A DNA stretch of 51,122 bases from a virus. The translations under genes were made by a program, and so were the position numbers. The stretch lies in IMG/VR virus record IMGVR_UViG_3300044568_002317, positions 1-51,122 of that record; one strand, 5' to 3'. The notes beneath the pieces are model-generated. The model did not search any database and was not told the DNA's origin. It saw only the letters and a program-made list of their open reading frames with translations. Shown here piece by piece: positions 22,224 to 28,697 of the stretch (positions within the stretch are counted from its first letter, which is position 1; each line of letters starts with the position of its first letter).

Positions 22224-23188
22224 TATTCAAATCCGCTGGTGCTACCAGTCTTTTTTAATGTAGCAAATACCACCGAGTTTTCTTCATCACGAGAAAACTC
22301 AGGACAAAATTTACATTGAGGAATCACTTGGTCGATGTCGTTAAGAAAAGTTACGCCACGATCAGCAAACTGGTCTACCTGCAACGGAGCATAACTTTTT
22401 AATAAATCTCGATCTTGATCTGTGATGTCTAAATGATGTTGAGCATCAAACTCTGGAAACAATGCTACCGGTCCGCATTTATATAAAGATCCTCGTATAA
22501 AGTGATAACATTTAAACATTGCAAACCCACAAGCACTATGCGACTTATCTGGATCACTATTGTACAACGTAAATTTTCCATGGTCGTTCAAATGCACTGC
22601 GGCTCTATAAAAACTGTCATATTCCCATATGGGTATTCTAACATCATTGCTGTCAACAAACGCATGCGAAGCACCAAAGGTCATTGCATTGTCAACATTG
22701 AGTGGATCTGTGTGGTGGTAATATCTAACGTCTCCGTGCAAGAAACTTTTTACTTCTTCAAAACACCGATCAAGATCATTATGATTGTGCAAGCTCACGC
22801 CTATCCAATTTTTAATTCCTGGTTTGTTAGGATCTATTGGGTTAACCAGGCGGTCATACAAGCCAGCAATCTTGTTTAGGCGAGTGCCGTTGGTCAAAAT
22901 CTGTACAGGAATATTCCATAGACCATTAATACCGTCAATCCAATCCAAAATTGTGGGATTGAGCAACGGTTCACCACCCAGTATGGTTACTCGTTGCAGT
23001 CTTACATGCCGTGACCATTCTGTATAAATCTCTTTGTAATCGCTCCATTTTTGATATCCTTTGAAATCAAAATTATTAAAGCGATTACAATTAAAACAAT
23101 TTAGATTACAAACATTGGTGATGTAGAACTCAGTGTTAGCGATGAGTTTGCGTGAGTCGGTTGGATTGTCATCTACTATTTTATACAT
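22223..23188 (-). CDS. Radical SAM protein with C-terminal auxiliary cysteines
   Basis: 321 residues. The radical SAM motif CNLNCFNC has C27, C31 and C34, followed by TILGGEPLLNP (the GGE motif). The second half has cysteines in HSACGFAMFKC, YKCGPVAL and QCKFCPEF, consistent with a SPASM or twitch auxiliary cluster at the usual C-terminal place. It probably generates a 5'-deoxyadenosyl radical to modify an unknown peptide or sugar. It is coupled to the SGNH-like gene. The ATG at 23188 is the 3' end of a 7-bp hairpin downstream of a GTAAATA box; no Shine-Dalgarno is evident. It differs in domain order from the radical SAM protein at 5505-6653. Confidence 0.82.
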   Translation of the reverse strand: MYKIVDDNPTDSRKLIANTEFYITNVCNLNCFNCNRFNNFDFKGYQKWSDYKEIYTEWSRHVRLQRVTILGGEPLLNPTILDWIDGINGLWNIPVQILTNGTRLNKIAGLYDRLVNPIDPNKPGIKNWIGVSLHNHNDLDRCFEEVKSFLHGDVRYYHHTDPLNVDNAMTFGASHAFVDSNDVRIPIWEYDSFYRAAVHLNDHGKFTLYNSDPDKSHSACGFAMFKCYHFIRGSLYKCGPVALFPEFDAQHHLDITDQDRDLLKSYAPLQVDQFADRGVTFLNDIDQVIPQCKFCPEFSRDEENSVVFATLKKTGSTSGFE

Positions 23189-23214
23189 ATTGGACCAGTG
23201 AGGCCAATATTTAC
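23187..23214 (-). promoter_or_regulatory. GTAAATA box with hairpin covering the radical SAM start codon
   Basis: GTAAATA (23214-23208), with TAA as stop of the 377-residue gene, runs into ATATTGG (23210-23204); its complement CCAATAT (23193-23187) overlaps the AUG at 23188. The stem is 7 bp with a 10-base loop. Confidence 0.5.
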
Positions 23215-24344
23215 CAGCTTTTAAGGATGACTAAATTCTCTGTGCCACGGGCATTCCATGCAGTTTCAGTGGTGTTGATATCTTTGAATGCTTTGCGGGC
23301 GGCTGGTTTGCCTGCTCCCACAATACCCTTGAGCTGTTCTGCTGGCTTGCGCAGGGTCTTTTGTACAGTCTCCACAGTTGAAAACCCAATGATTGAGTTG
23401 TTCTTCACAGTGAATGCCTGTGTGTGGCTGTCTGCCACAAGGTGGATGAGCTTGCGTTTTTTGCTGTCGTACAACCATGCTTCTGATTTGTCCACAAGAC
23501 TTGCGGCTGGCTGGCTCTTGAGTTTGAGTTCGGCAAATTCTGCCTGCATCTTAAACTTGGCCGCACGTTTCTCTGGTGGCACCGCCTTGACCTTGCGTGG
23601 TTTGCGTTCTACTTTCTTGATCTGCACATAAGCACCACAGTCATTTATAACTGCTTCACAAAACTTCACAACATTGCGAAGTTGTATTTTGGAAAGATGG
23701 CTGTATGCTTCAACCAATTGTGCATCCTTGCCTTCAATCACTGCATCAAATTCTGAGAGTTTGCGCTTCCAGTTGTCCAAAATTTGGCTGATCATTTGCG
23801 GTGCTACATTAAGCCCACGCATGATTGTAACGGGTTTGAAGTCTGCTGTCAGTTTGGCACCGCTCAACATGAACTCGTCAAACATGCCATCCAGTTCGCC
23901 ATTGCACTCTGACGCTTTTTCGCGCAGGCGGTCCTGGATGTTGGGCTTGGCCACAGCCGGTTCTTCTGTGACTTCTGTGACTTCGGCCTGCTTGCTGTCT
24001 AGTATTTCTCGCAATTGGTTTTGCAATTTGAGTTGTTCTGCATCATGCAATTCCAAGCCCACCATGCTCATGCGGCACAACCAACCTGTGGTCAGTCGAA
24101 TTGCTGAATCTGGAATGCCCTTGAGCAGTCGCACATCTGCCTTGCGGTCATGTGCTTCCAGGTAGTTCACAATCATGTCCCGGGCATCTTTTTTGCCGTA
24201 AAAGTAGTTGTACCAGGAGAATGCTTTGCTCAATCGGCTGGTGCGATACTCTGTGGGCTGGACCTGCCAAGTTGGCTCCATGCCCAAGATGTTGGTGTCA
24301 GAACTGCGGGGATTTAGCAGTTTAATTTTGAATGTGGTGCTCAT
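23211..24344 (-). CDS. Conserved phage protein of unknown function (377 aa)
   Basis: Soluble 377-residue protein. The N-terminal region (MSTTFKIKLLNPRSSDTNIL, then EYRTSRLSKAFSWYNYFYGK) and the C-terminal end (TETAWNARGTENLVILKSW) look strongly constrained. The centre has long charged helices, and a Lys/Arg/Pro-rich stretch near residues 255-275 (KKVERKPRKVKAVPPEKRAA) could bind nucleic acid. From memory similar proteins occur in other T4-like marine phages without a function. It follows two small early-looking genes with sigma-70 promoters, so early or middle expression is likely. AAGGACAC precedes the ATG at 24344. The stop TAA is part of the next gene's TAAATA box. Confidence 0.75.
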   Translation of the reverse strand: MSTTFKIKLLNPRSSDTNILGMEPTWQVQPTEYRTSRLSKAFSWYNYFYGKKDARDMIVNYLEAHDRKADVRLLKGIPDSAIRLTTGWLCRMSMVGLELHDAEQLKLQNQLREILDSKQAEVTEVTEEPAVAKPNIQDRLREKASECNGELDGMFDEFMLSGAKLTADFKPVTIMRGLNVAPQMISQILDNWKRKLSEFDAVIEGKDAQLVEAYSHLSKIQLRNVVKFCEAVINDCGAYVQIKKVERKPRKVKAVPPEKRAAKFKMQAEFAELKLKSQPAASLVDKSEAWLYDSKKRKLIHLVADSHTQAFTVKNNSIIGFSTVETVQKTLRKPAEQLKGIVGAGKPAARKAFKDINTTETAWNARGTENLVILKSW

Positions 24345-24352
24345 GTGTGTCC

Positions 24353-24643
24353 TTACTTATTTGTAGTTAAATCTCGGCAGAGGTCAAACAAACGCATGGC
24401 ACGTTTGAGTTCAAAGTTTTTGTGGTTGTACATGTATTTGCGTTTGCGTTCTGCAATGTCCAATGCCTCCATTAATTTCCATTTGGTGTTAAAATCTGAC
24501 TTCATCAAAATTTTATTCATGTCAACAATGTCCAAACTGTACTCCAGCCATTTTTCTGTGGCTTTTATTTTGTCATAGGGTACAACTGCCTTGGACTTGT
24601 TGGCAGTAGAGTACTTTGCAACAAAATTTGCTGCCTTTTGCAT
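24353..24643 (-). CDS. Small helical protein of unknown function
   Basis: 96 residues from the ATG at 24643 (MQKAANFVAKYSTANKSKAV), preceded by ACAGGAG. The frame can be extended to 24664 only with a TTG, which I reject. The protein is basic and mostly helical (MEALDIAERKRKYMYNHKNF). It resembles small phage DNA-associated proteins in composition only; I cannot name it. It lies directly under a near-perfect sigma-70 promoter and before the 377-residue gene, so it is probably expressed early. Confidence 0.7.
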   Translation of the reverse strand: MQKAANFVAKYSTANKSKAVVPYDKIKATEKWLEYSLDIVDMNKILMKSDFNTKWKLMEALDIAERKRKYMYNHKNFELKRAMRLFDLCRDLTTNK

Positions 24644-24670
24644 ACAGGCTCCTGTAGTGAACAAGTGTGT

Positions 24671-24699
24671 ATTATAGCACGTTAGGCATTATTGGTCAA
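24671..24699 (-). promoter_or_regulatory. Strong sigma-70 type promoter
   Basis: TTGACC (24699-24694), 17-base spacer, TATAAT (24676-24671) on the minus strand. The -35 and early spacer encode the last codons of the 90-residue gene. The first twelve bases, TTGACCAATAAT, are identical to the promoter at 24961-24989. It gives the 96-residue gene a leader of about 20 bases with AGGAG. Confidence 0.85.
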
Positions 24700-24954
24700 T
24701 TGGGCAGAAAGTAGTACTAAAGTAAGATCTGTTTCCCTGCGGAAAGAAATCCAGAACGGACGGAATCTGCGACCGTTAGCCTTGCCAAAGTAAGCATGCC
24801 AGTCATTGTCGGGCATGTAGCCTCGGCCGCCCAGTTTGGCACAGCATATTTTTTCAAGAGGAACGCCTTCCCCAAGCCAAGTATCACATCGCATAGCAAT
24901 TACATGCCCGTGCTTGAATTGGCGGAATCTACGGTCCAGTTTAACTACTTTCAT
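24682..24954 (-). CDS. Small protein of unknown function
   Basis: 90 residues from the ATG at 24954 (MKVVKLDRRFRQFKHGHVIA). An extension to 24960 needs a TTG. Basic N-terminal half; later LEKICCAKLGGRGYMPDNDW and GRRFRPFWISFRRE. Two adjacent cysteines and several conserved-looking aromatic residues suggest a small folded domain, but I recognise no family. It is the first minus-strand gene after the divergent promoter region and its promoter ends six bases before the ATG, so the mRNA may be leaderless. Early expression is likely. Confidence 0.6.
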   Translation of the reverse strand: MKVVKLDRRFRQFKHGHVIAMRCDTWLGEGVPLEKICCAKLGGRGYMPDNDWHAYFGKANGRRFRPFWISFRRETDLTLVLLSAQLTNNA

Positions 24955-24960
24955 GCCCAA

Positions 24961-24989
24961 AGTATAACAGGATTGGAATTATTGGTCAA
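24961..24989 (-). promoter_or_regulatory. Sigma-70 type promoter in the divergent region
   Basis: TTGACC (24989-24984), 17-base spacer, TATACT (24966-24961) on the minus strand. It lies back to back with the plus-strand late promoter at 24996-25003. Expected transcription start is at the ATG at 24954. Confidence 0.8.
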
Positions 24990-24995
24990 CCTGCC

Positions 24996-25003
24996 TATAA
25001 ATA
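24996..25003 (+). promoter_or_regulatory. Late promoter of the gp14-gp15-Nudix operon
   Basis: A perfect TATAAATA on the plus strand, followed by CTGTATGA. It is the only good promoter for the plus-strand island. Confidence 0.8.
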
Positions 25004-25007
25004 CTGT

Positions 25008-25052
25008 ATGATCTTTAATGATAGCAAAGGAGAACTAAAATTCCAAGATTAA
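25008..25052 (+). CDS. Possible 14-residue leader ORF before gp14
   Basis: ATG at 25008 opens MIFNDSKGELKFQD and stops at 25050-25052, two bases before the gp14 ATG at 25055. The gp14 ribosome-binding site AAAGGAGA lies inside it. Its start matches the TAAATACnGTATGA context seen at two real genes. It may couple translation to gp14, or may not be translated if late RNA starts within the ATG. Confidence 0.25.
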   Translation: MIFNDSKGELKFQD

Positions 25053-25054
25053 GT

Positions 25055-26398
25055 ATGTACCGGCCCAACCGGACTCGAGATTATCAATTTTTTGATCGTA
25101 CTATCCGAGAACAATATACGGTTGGTGGCCTCGACATCTTCATCCACAAATATTTGGGTCCACAAACTGGCGGGCAAGATTCTGCTGTGAGCGGCAACTA
25201 TGACGTCACACAGCCCATTTATGATGATCAAAGTCCGCTAAACATTCAGGATTTGTTGTTGCTGGAAAACCGTGATAGAGTATATGATCCAGACATCTAT
25301 ATCATGCGTGGTGTGTATCGTGTGCAAGATGTAGATTTTGACTTGACCCAATTTGGATTGTTCCTGAACTCGGACACGCTGTTTGTTACGTTCCATTATA
25401 ATTCAATGATAGATACACTTGGTCGCAAGCTCATGAACGGTGATGTTATTGAAGTGCCAAACCTGAAAGATTACAACCCCCTAAACGCTGCCTTGCCATT
25501 GGCCTTGCCTAGATACTACGTGATCCAAGATGCCAACTTTGCAGGGGAAGGATTCAGCCAAACTTGGTTGCCGCACTTGTGGCGTATTAAAGCCACACCA
25601 CTCACTAACGCACAAGAATACAACAGCATACTAGACAAACCATTTGTGTCTGAATACATTTGGGATCCAGGTGATTTCTATCCCAGTGGCAGTATTGTGA
25701 ACTACGGTGATGTGTATTACCGAGCCACTAGAAATGTTCCTGCTGGCACAGAAATTACAGACACAACTTATTGGACTGAGTATACTCCGCCCACAATCTC
25801 TGACATGCAGAGCACCAGACCCAAAGATCAACAGATCAATGACGATATACTGGCTCAGGCCAATGTGGAAGTTCCACTCAGTGGCTATGACGTTGAAAAG
25901 TTTTATGTTGTGGCCACACTTGAAGATGGACAACCTGCCAACCCAACCAGTTTGAGCACAATAGACGGCACCACAGTGGATGGCACACAAGGCGGCATGA
26001 ACATCACTCCGCGAGCAGATGGCTACACTGTAGGCTATCTAACTGGTGATGGCTTTGCACCTAACGGCTTGCCTGTTACACCCGGTGTGAGTTTTCCGGC
26101 CAATGCTGTGAGTGGCGATTATTGTTTGAGACTGGATTACAAACCCAATCGGCTGTTCCGCTACAACGGAAGAACATGGGTCAAGATAGAGGAAAAAGTG
26201 CGAACACAACTAGACAATGCCGCAACCAATCAAACACAACGCTCGGGCTTTGTGAACAATACATACACTACCAATACCAATGACTTGGGTGCCGTACCAC
26301 AGCGTCAGAGTTTGAGTCAAGCTCTCAAACCCAAAGCAGACAATGGCGACCAAGGTGGCTTCTTGCCACCCAATCCACCACCACCATATTCAAGATAA
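25055..26398 (+). CDS. 14: Neck protein gp14-like
   Basis: 447 residues from the ATG (MYRPNRTRDYQFFDRTIREQ); T4 gp14 has 256. The region FGLFLNSDTLFVTFHYNSMI, GDVIEVPNL, RYYVIQDANFAGEGFSQTWL and LWRIKATPLTNAQEYNSIL parallels T4 gp14's order (GDLIYFP, LFEINWVEPYDPFYQLG) and the gene lies directly before gp15, as in T4. The C-terminal 200 residues add a carbohydrate-module-like piece (WDPGDFYPSGSIVNYGDVYY) and a Pro-rich tail. It caps the filled head with gp13. The frame is open upstream: ATT CCA AGA TTA AGT lies between a well placed AAAGGAG and this ATG, so the true start may be the ATT at 25040. Plus strand, opposite to gp13. Confidence 0.75.
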   Translation: MYRPNRTRDYQFFDRTIREQYTVGGLDIFIHKYLGPQTGGQDSAVSGNYDVTQPIYDDQSPLNIQDLLLLENRDRVYDPDIYIMRGVYRVQDVDFDLTQFGLFLNSDTLFVTFHYNSMIDTLGRKLMNGDVIEVPNLKDYNPLNAALPLALPRYYVIQDANFAGEGFSQTWLPHLWRIKATPLTNAQEYNSILDKPFVSEYIWDPGDFYPSGSIVNYGDVYYRATRNVPAGTEITDTTYWTEYTPPTISDMQSTRPKDQQINDDILAQANVEVPLSGYDVEKFYVVATLEDGQPANPTSLSTIDGTTVDGTQGGMNITPRADGYTVGYLTGDGFAPNGLPVTPGVSFPANAVSGDYCLRLDYKPNRLFRYNGRTWVKIEEKVRTQLDNAATNQTQRSGFVNNTYTTNTNDLGAVPQRQSLSQALKPKADNGDQGGFLPPNPPPPYSR

Positions 26399-26400
26399 AC

Positions 26401-27822
26401 ATGCAACAATTTTTTTATGATTCTCAAATACGCAGGTTCCTGCTGCAATTCACCAGAATCTTTTCAGGGTTCCAAATTGAGTACGGCAACGAAACTGACG
26501 GCGTAAACAAGGCCACTCTGTTGCGTGTGCCTGTGCGGTATGGAGACTCTAGTCGCAATGCACAAACTATCATTCAAGAAAACTCAGCAAGTGCCCTGCC
26601 ATCAACTCCCTTGATGACTTTTTACATCAACAATCTTGAATACGATCGTCCACGCATACAAGATCCCACCTTTGTGGACAGATTCTCAGTGCGACAACGC
26701 ACATATGATACTGAAACAGAAACATATGACACCACACAAGGCAATGCGTTTACTATTGAACGACTGATGCCTGTGCCATACAAGTTGAGTATTACACTAG
26801 ACATTTGGACATCAAACACCAATCAGAAATTGCAATTGTTTGAACAAATCTTAACACTGTTCAATCCTTCGCTAGAACTGCAAAGTACCGACAACTACAT
26901 TGACTGGTCAAGTTTGAGTGTGATGTATTTGGATCAATCAACTTGGAGCTCAAGAACCATTCCGCAGGGCACAGAAAATCCAATTGACATTGCCAGCCTA
27001 AAATTCTCCATGCCCATCTGGATATCATCTCCGGCCAAGATCAAGAAACTGGGTGTGGTAGAACGCATCATTGCCGGCATCTTTGATGCACAGGGTGATG
27101 CAGCCGATGCCATCACCAACAACGATTTATTGCTGGGAACTCGCCCCATGTTCACACCGTGGGGTTACAAACTGGTTGTGATTGACAATCAAATCCAAGT
27201 GTTGCCGGCTAGAACCATAGTGCCTAATGGTGCCTATGCTGACCTAGATCCCACTGCTATTGTGGCCAACTCTCCACTTTTATGGCCTTCTGTGATTTCG
27301 GCTTATGGGGTGTTGCGTCCAGGCATCAGTCAGATTAGATTGAATCGTCCTGTCGAAACTCCGCCAGACAGCAACAGCCCGCCCATAATTGGTACCATTG
27401 TGATCAATCCTGACGATGATAGACTGGTCATATTCACTCCTGATGGAGACACAGCACCACAAAATACTCTCAATCCAATTGACGCTATCATTGATCCTTT
27501 GATCAGCGGGCCTGGAGACGGCTTGCCATCACCTGTTACAGGTGTGCGTTACTTACTGACTGAAAGTACTGGTAACTATGACAACGTGGCCAATCCTGCT
27601 GCTTGGGCAGGCACAGCCGGACAGCCATTGATAGCCAAGGCAAATGACATCATTGAGTGGGATGGCGCACGTTGGCGTGTGTCGTTTGTGAGTGAGGGAG
27701 AAACTGCGGTACAGTATGTGACCAACATAACTACTGGTACACAATATGAATGGACTGGAGCAGAATGGACCAAAAGTTATCAGGGCGAATACCCAGCAGG
27801 CACCTGGAGCCTAGTACTATAA
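26401..27822 (+). CDS. 15: Tail sheath stabiliser and completion protein gp15-like, extended
   Basis: 473 residues; T4 gp15 has 272. The N-terminal 240 residues match gp15: QQFFYDSQIRRFLLQFTRIF (T4: GYFYNSSFRRYATLMGDLF), LLRVPVRYGD, VPYKLSITLDIWTSNTNQKL and LFEQILTLFNPSLELQ, then WSSLSVMYLD and LKFSMPIWISSPAK. The protein forms the terminal hexamer on the tail that joins it to gp13-gp14 on the head. The C-terminal 230 residues are an added beta-rich region with ATGV/YLLTES and WDGARWRVSF segments that read like repeated small domains. It begins two bases after the gp14 stop, so translation is coupled. The end overlaps the Nudix frame. Confidence 0.88.
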   Translation: MQQFFYDSQIRRFLLQFTRIFSGFQIEYGNETDGVNKATLLRVPVRYGDSSRNAQTIIQENSASALPSTPLMTFYINNLEYDRPRIQDPTFVDRFSVRQRTYDTETETYDTTQGNAFTIERLMPVPYKLSITLDIWTSNTNQKLQLFEQILTLFNPSLELQSTDNYIDWSSLSVMYLDQSTWSSRTIPQGTENPIDIASLKFSMPIWISSPAKIKKLGVVERIIAGIFDAQGDAADAITNNDLLLGTRPMFTPWGYKLVVIDNQIQVLPARTIVPNGAYADLDPTAIVANSPLLWPSVISAYGVLRPGISQIRLNRPVETPPDSNSPPIIGTIVINPDDDRLVIFTPDGDTAPQNTLNPIDAIIDPLISGPGDGLPSPVTGVRYLLTESTGNYDNVANPAAWAGTAGQPLIAKANDIIEWDGARWRVSFVSEGETAVQYVTNITTGTQYEWTGAEWTKSYQGEYPAGTWSLVL

Positions 27823-28244
27823 AAGCAGTGGGCGTTTGGTTCCTGGCCCGTGACACTGGCCGCTATCTATACCTCTTGAGAAACGATGCGAAACACCCTG
27901 GCGCATGGGGTTTGCCTGGCGGCAAGGTAGAAACAGGCGAAACGCTCTTGGGTGGTATGGAACGTGAGTGCCAGGAAGAATTGGGCAGTTTCCCAGACTA
28001 TCGGCGACTCATGCCGTTAGAAAAATTCACATCAGCAGATGGCATATTTGAATATCACACTTGGGTTTGTGTATTGGATCAAGAATTTCAACCTGTACTA
28101 AACGACGAACACATTGGCTATGCGTGGATTGCTGTGGGCACATGGCCCAAGCCCATGCATCCTGGATTGTGGAGCACACTGAACATTGACAGTGTACAAC
28201 AAAAACTGGCTGCTGTGGAACGAGTGGAGTTGGCCAGTTTATAA
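27750..28244 (+). CDS. Nudix hydrolase
   Basis: The Nudix box is complete: G-x5-E-x7-RE-x2-EE-x-G within GGKVETGETLLGGMERECQE and ELG (residues 57-79 of the longest frame). It hydrolyses a nucleoside diphosphate linked to another moiety; family members clean oxidised nucleotides, NAD-like compounds or mRNA caps. Downstream WSTLNIDSV and NDEHIGYAWI are shared, from memory, with Nudix proteins of marine phages. The start is unclear. ATG codons at 27750 and 27765 lie inside gp15; a GTG is at 27828; and an ATA at 27819, nine bases after a GGAG, would give the most usual N-terminus (KAVGVWFLARD). It is the last gene of the plus-strand operon. Confidence 0.88.
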   Translation: MDWSRMDQKLSGRIPSRHLEPSTIKAVGVWFLARDTGRYLYLLRNDAKHPGAWGLPGGKVETGETLLGGMERECQEELGSFPDYRRLMPLEKFTSADGIFEYHTWVCVLDQEFQPVLNDEHIGYAWIAVGTWPKPMHPGLWSTLNIDSVQQKLAAVERVELASL

Positions 28245-28318
28245 TCTGCCAACTGCAATTTTAATTGTGCTAGAATCATTGATATCTAACAGTCTATCAG
28301 TTCCTGAAAAAACTAAAC
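28245..28318. other. Convergent intergenic gap
   Basis: 74 bases between the Nudix stop and the stop of the 123-residue fibre-block gene, the only convergent junction with space between. It holds weak inverted repeats (CAATTTTAATTG, and TGATA/TATCA around 28279-28300) but no GC-rich stem with a U-run, so I do not call a terminator. Confidence 0.4.
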
Positions 28319-28690
28319 TCATGTTATATCTCTTTCAATCCAGTTTAAAGAAGATTCATCCCAGTTGTAAAACTTGTCATCTACAGGCATGGCAACAGGC
28401 GCAGTCCATTGGCAAGTTTCTTCAATCAGTATCCAGCTCGGGTATGGCTTGGGCGGGATGAACGCATCTCGTTGAGGATCATGGGTATGGCCAATGCCAG
28501 CGTAATTTTTACGTTGGCCGCCTTCTTTCCAAGTCTGCTTCCAGTTGGTATGTCCATTAGACCAACCAATTAAAAATGCCAACCCTTTGTATTCTTGTAA
28601 AACATCATTCTCGTCTTTAAGCTCATTGTCGTCTACAACAATGACATTGATAACTTCGTTTTGATTGCTTAATTGTGCAAAATATGCCAT
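28319..28690 (-). CDS. Conserved fibre-block protein of unknown function
   Basis: 123 residues. The sequence RKNYAGIGHTHDPQRDAFIP followed by PPKPYPSWILIEETCQWTAP and NWDESSLNWIE is, from memory, a recurrent phage motif, found at the C-terminal end of fibre clusters in T4-like cyanophages and others. The first 30 residues form a small beta region (MAYFAQLSNQNEVINVIVVD). A structural or fibre-associated protein is likely. It follows the glycine-rich fibre gene with AAGGAAG before the ATG at 28690 and is the last gene of the minus-strand fibre block. Confidence 0.72.
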   Translation of the reverse strand: MAYFAQLSNQNEVINVIVVDDNELKDENDVLQEYKGLAFLIGWSNGHTNWKQTWKEGGQRKNYAGIGHTHDPQRDAFIPPKPYPSWILIEETCQWTAPVAMPVDDKFYNWDESSLNWIERDIT

Positions 28691-28697
28691 ATCTTCC

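Noticed and set aside
28245-28318. Possible bidirectional terminator at the convergent junction
   Set aside because: The inverted repeats are short and AT-only with no U-run on either side.
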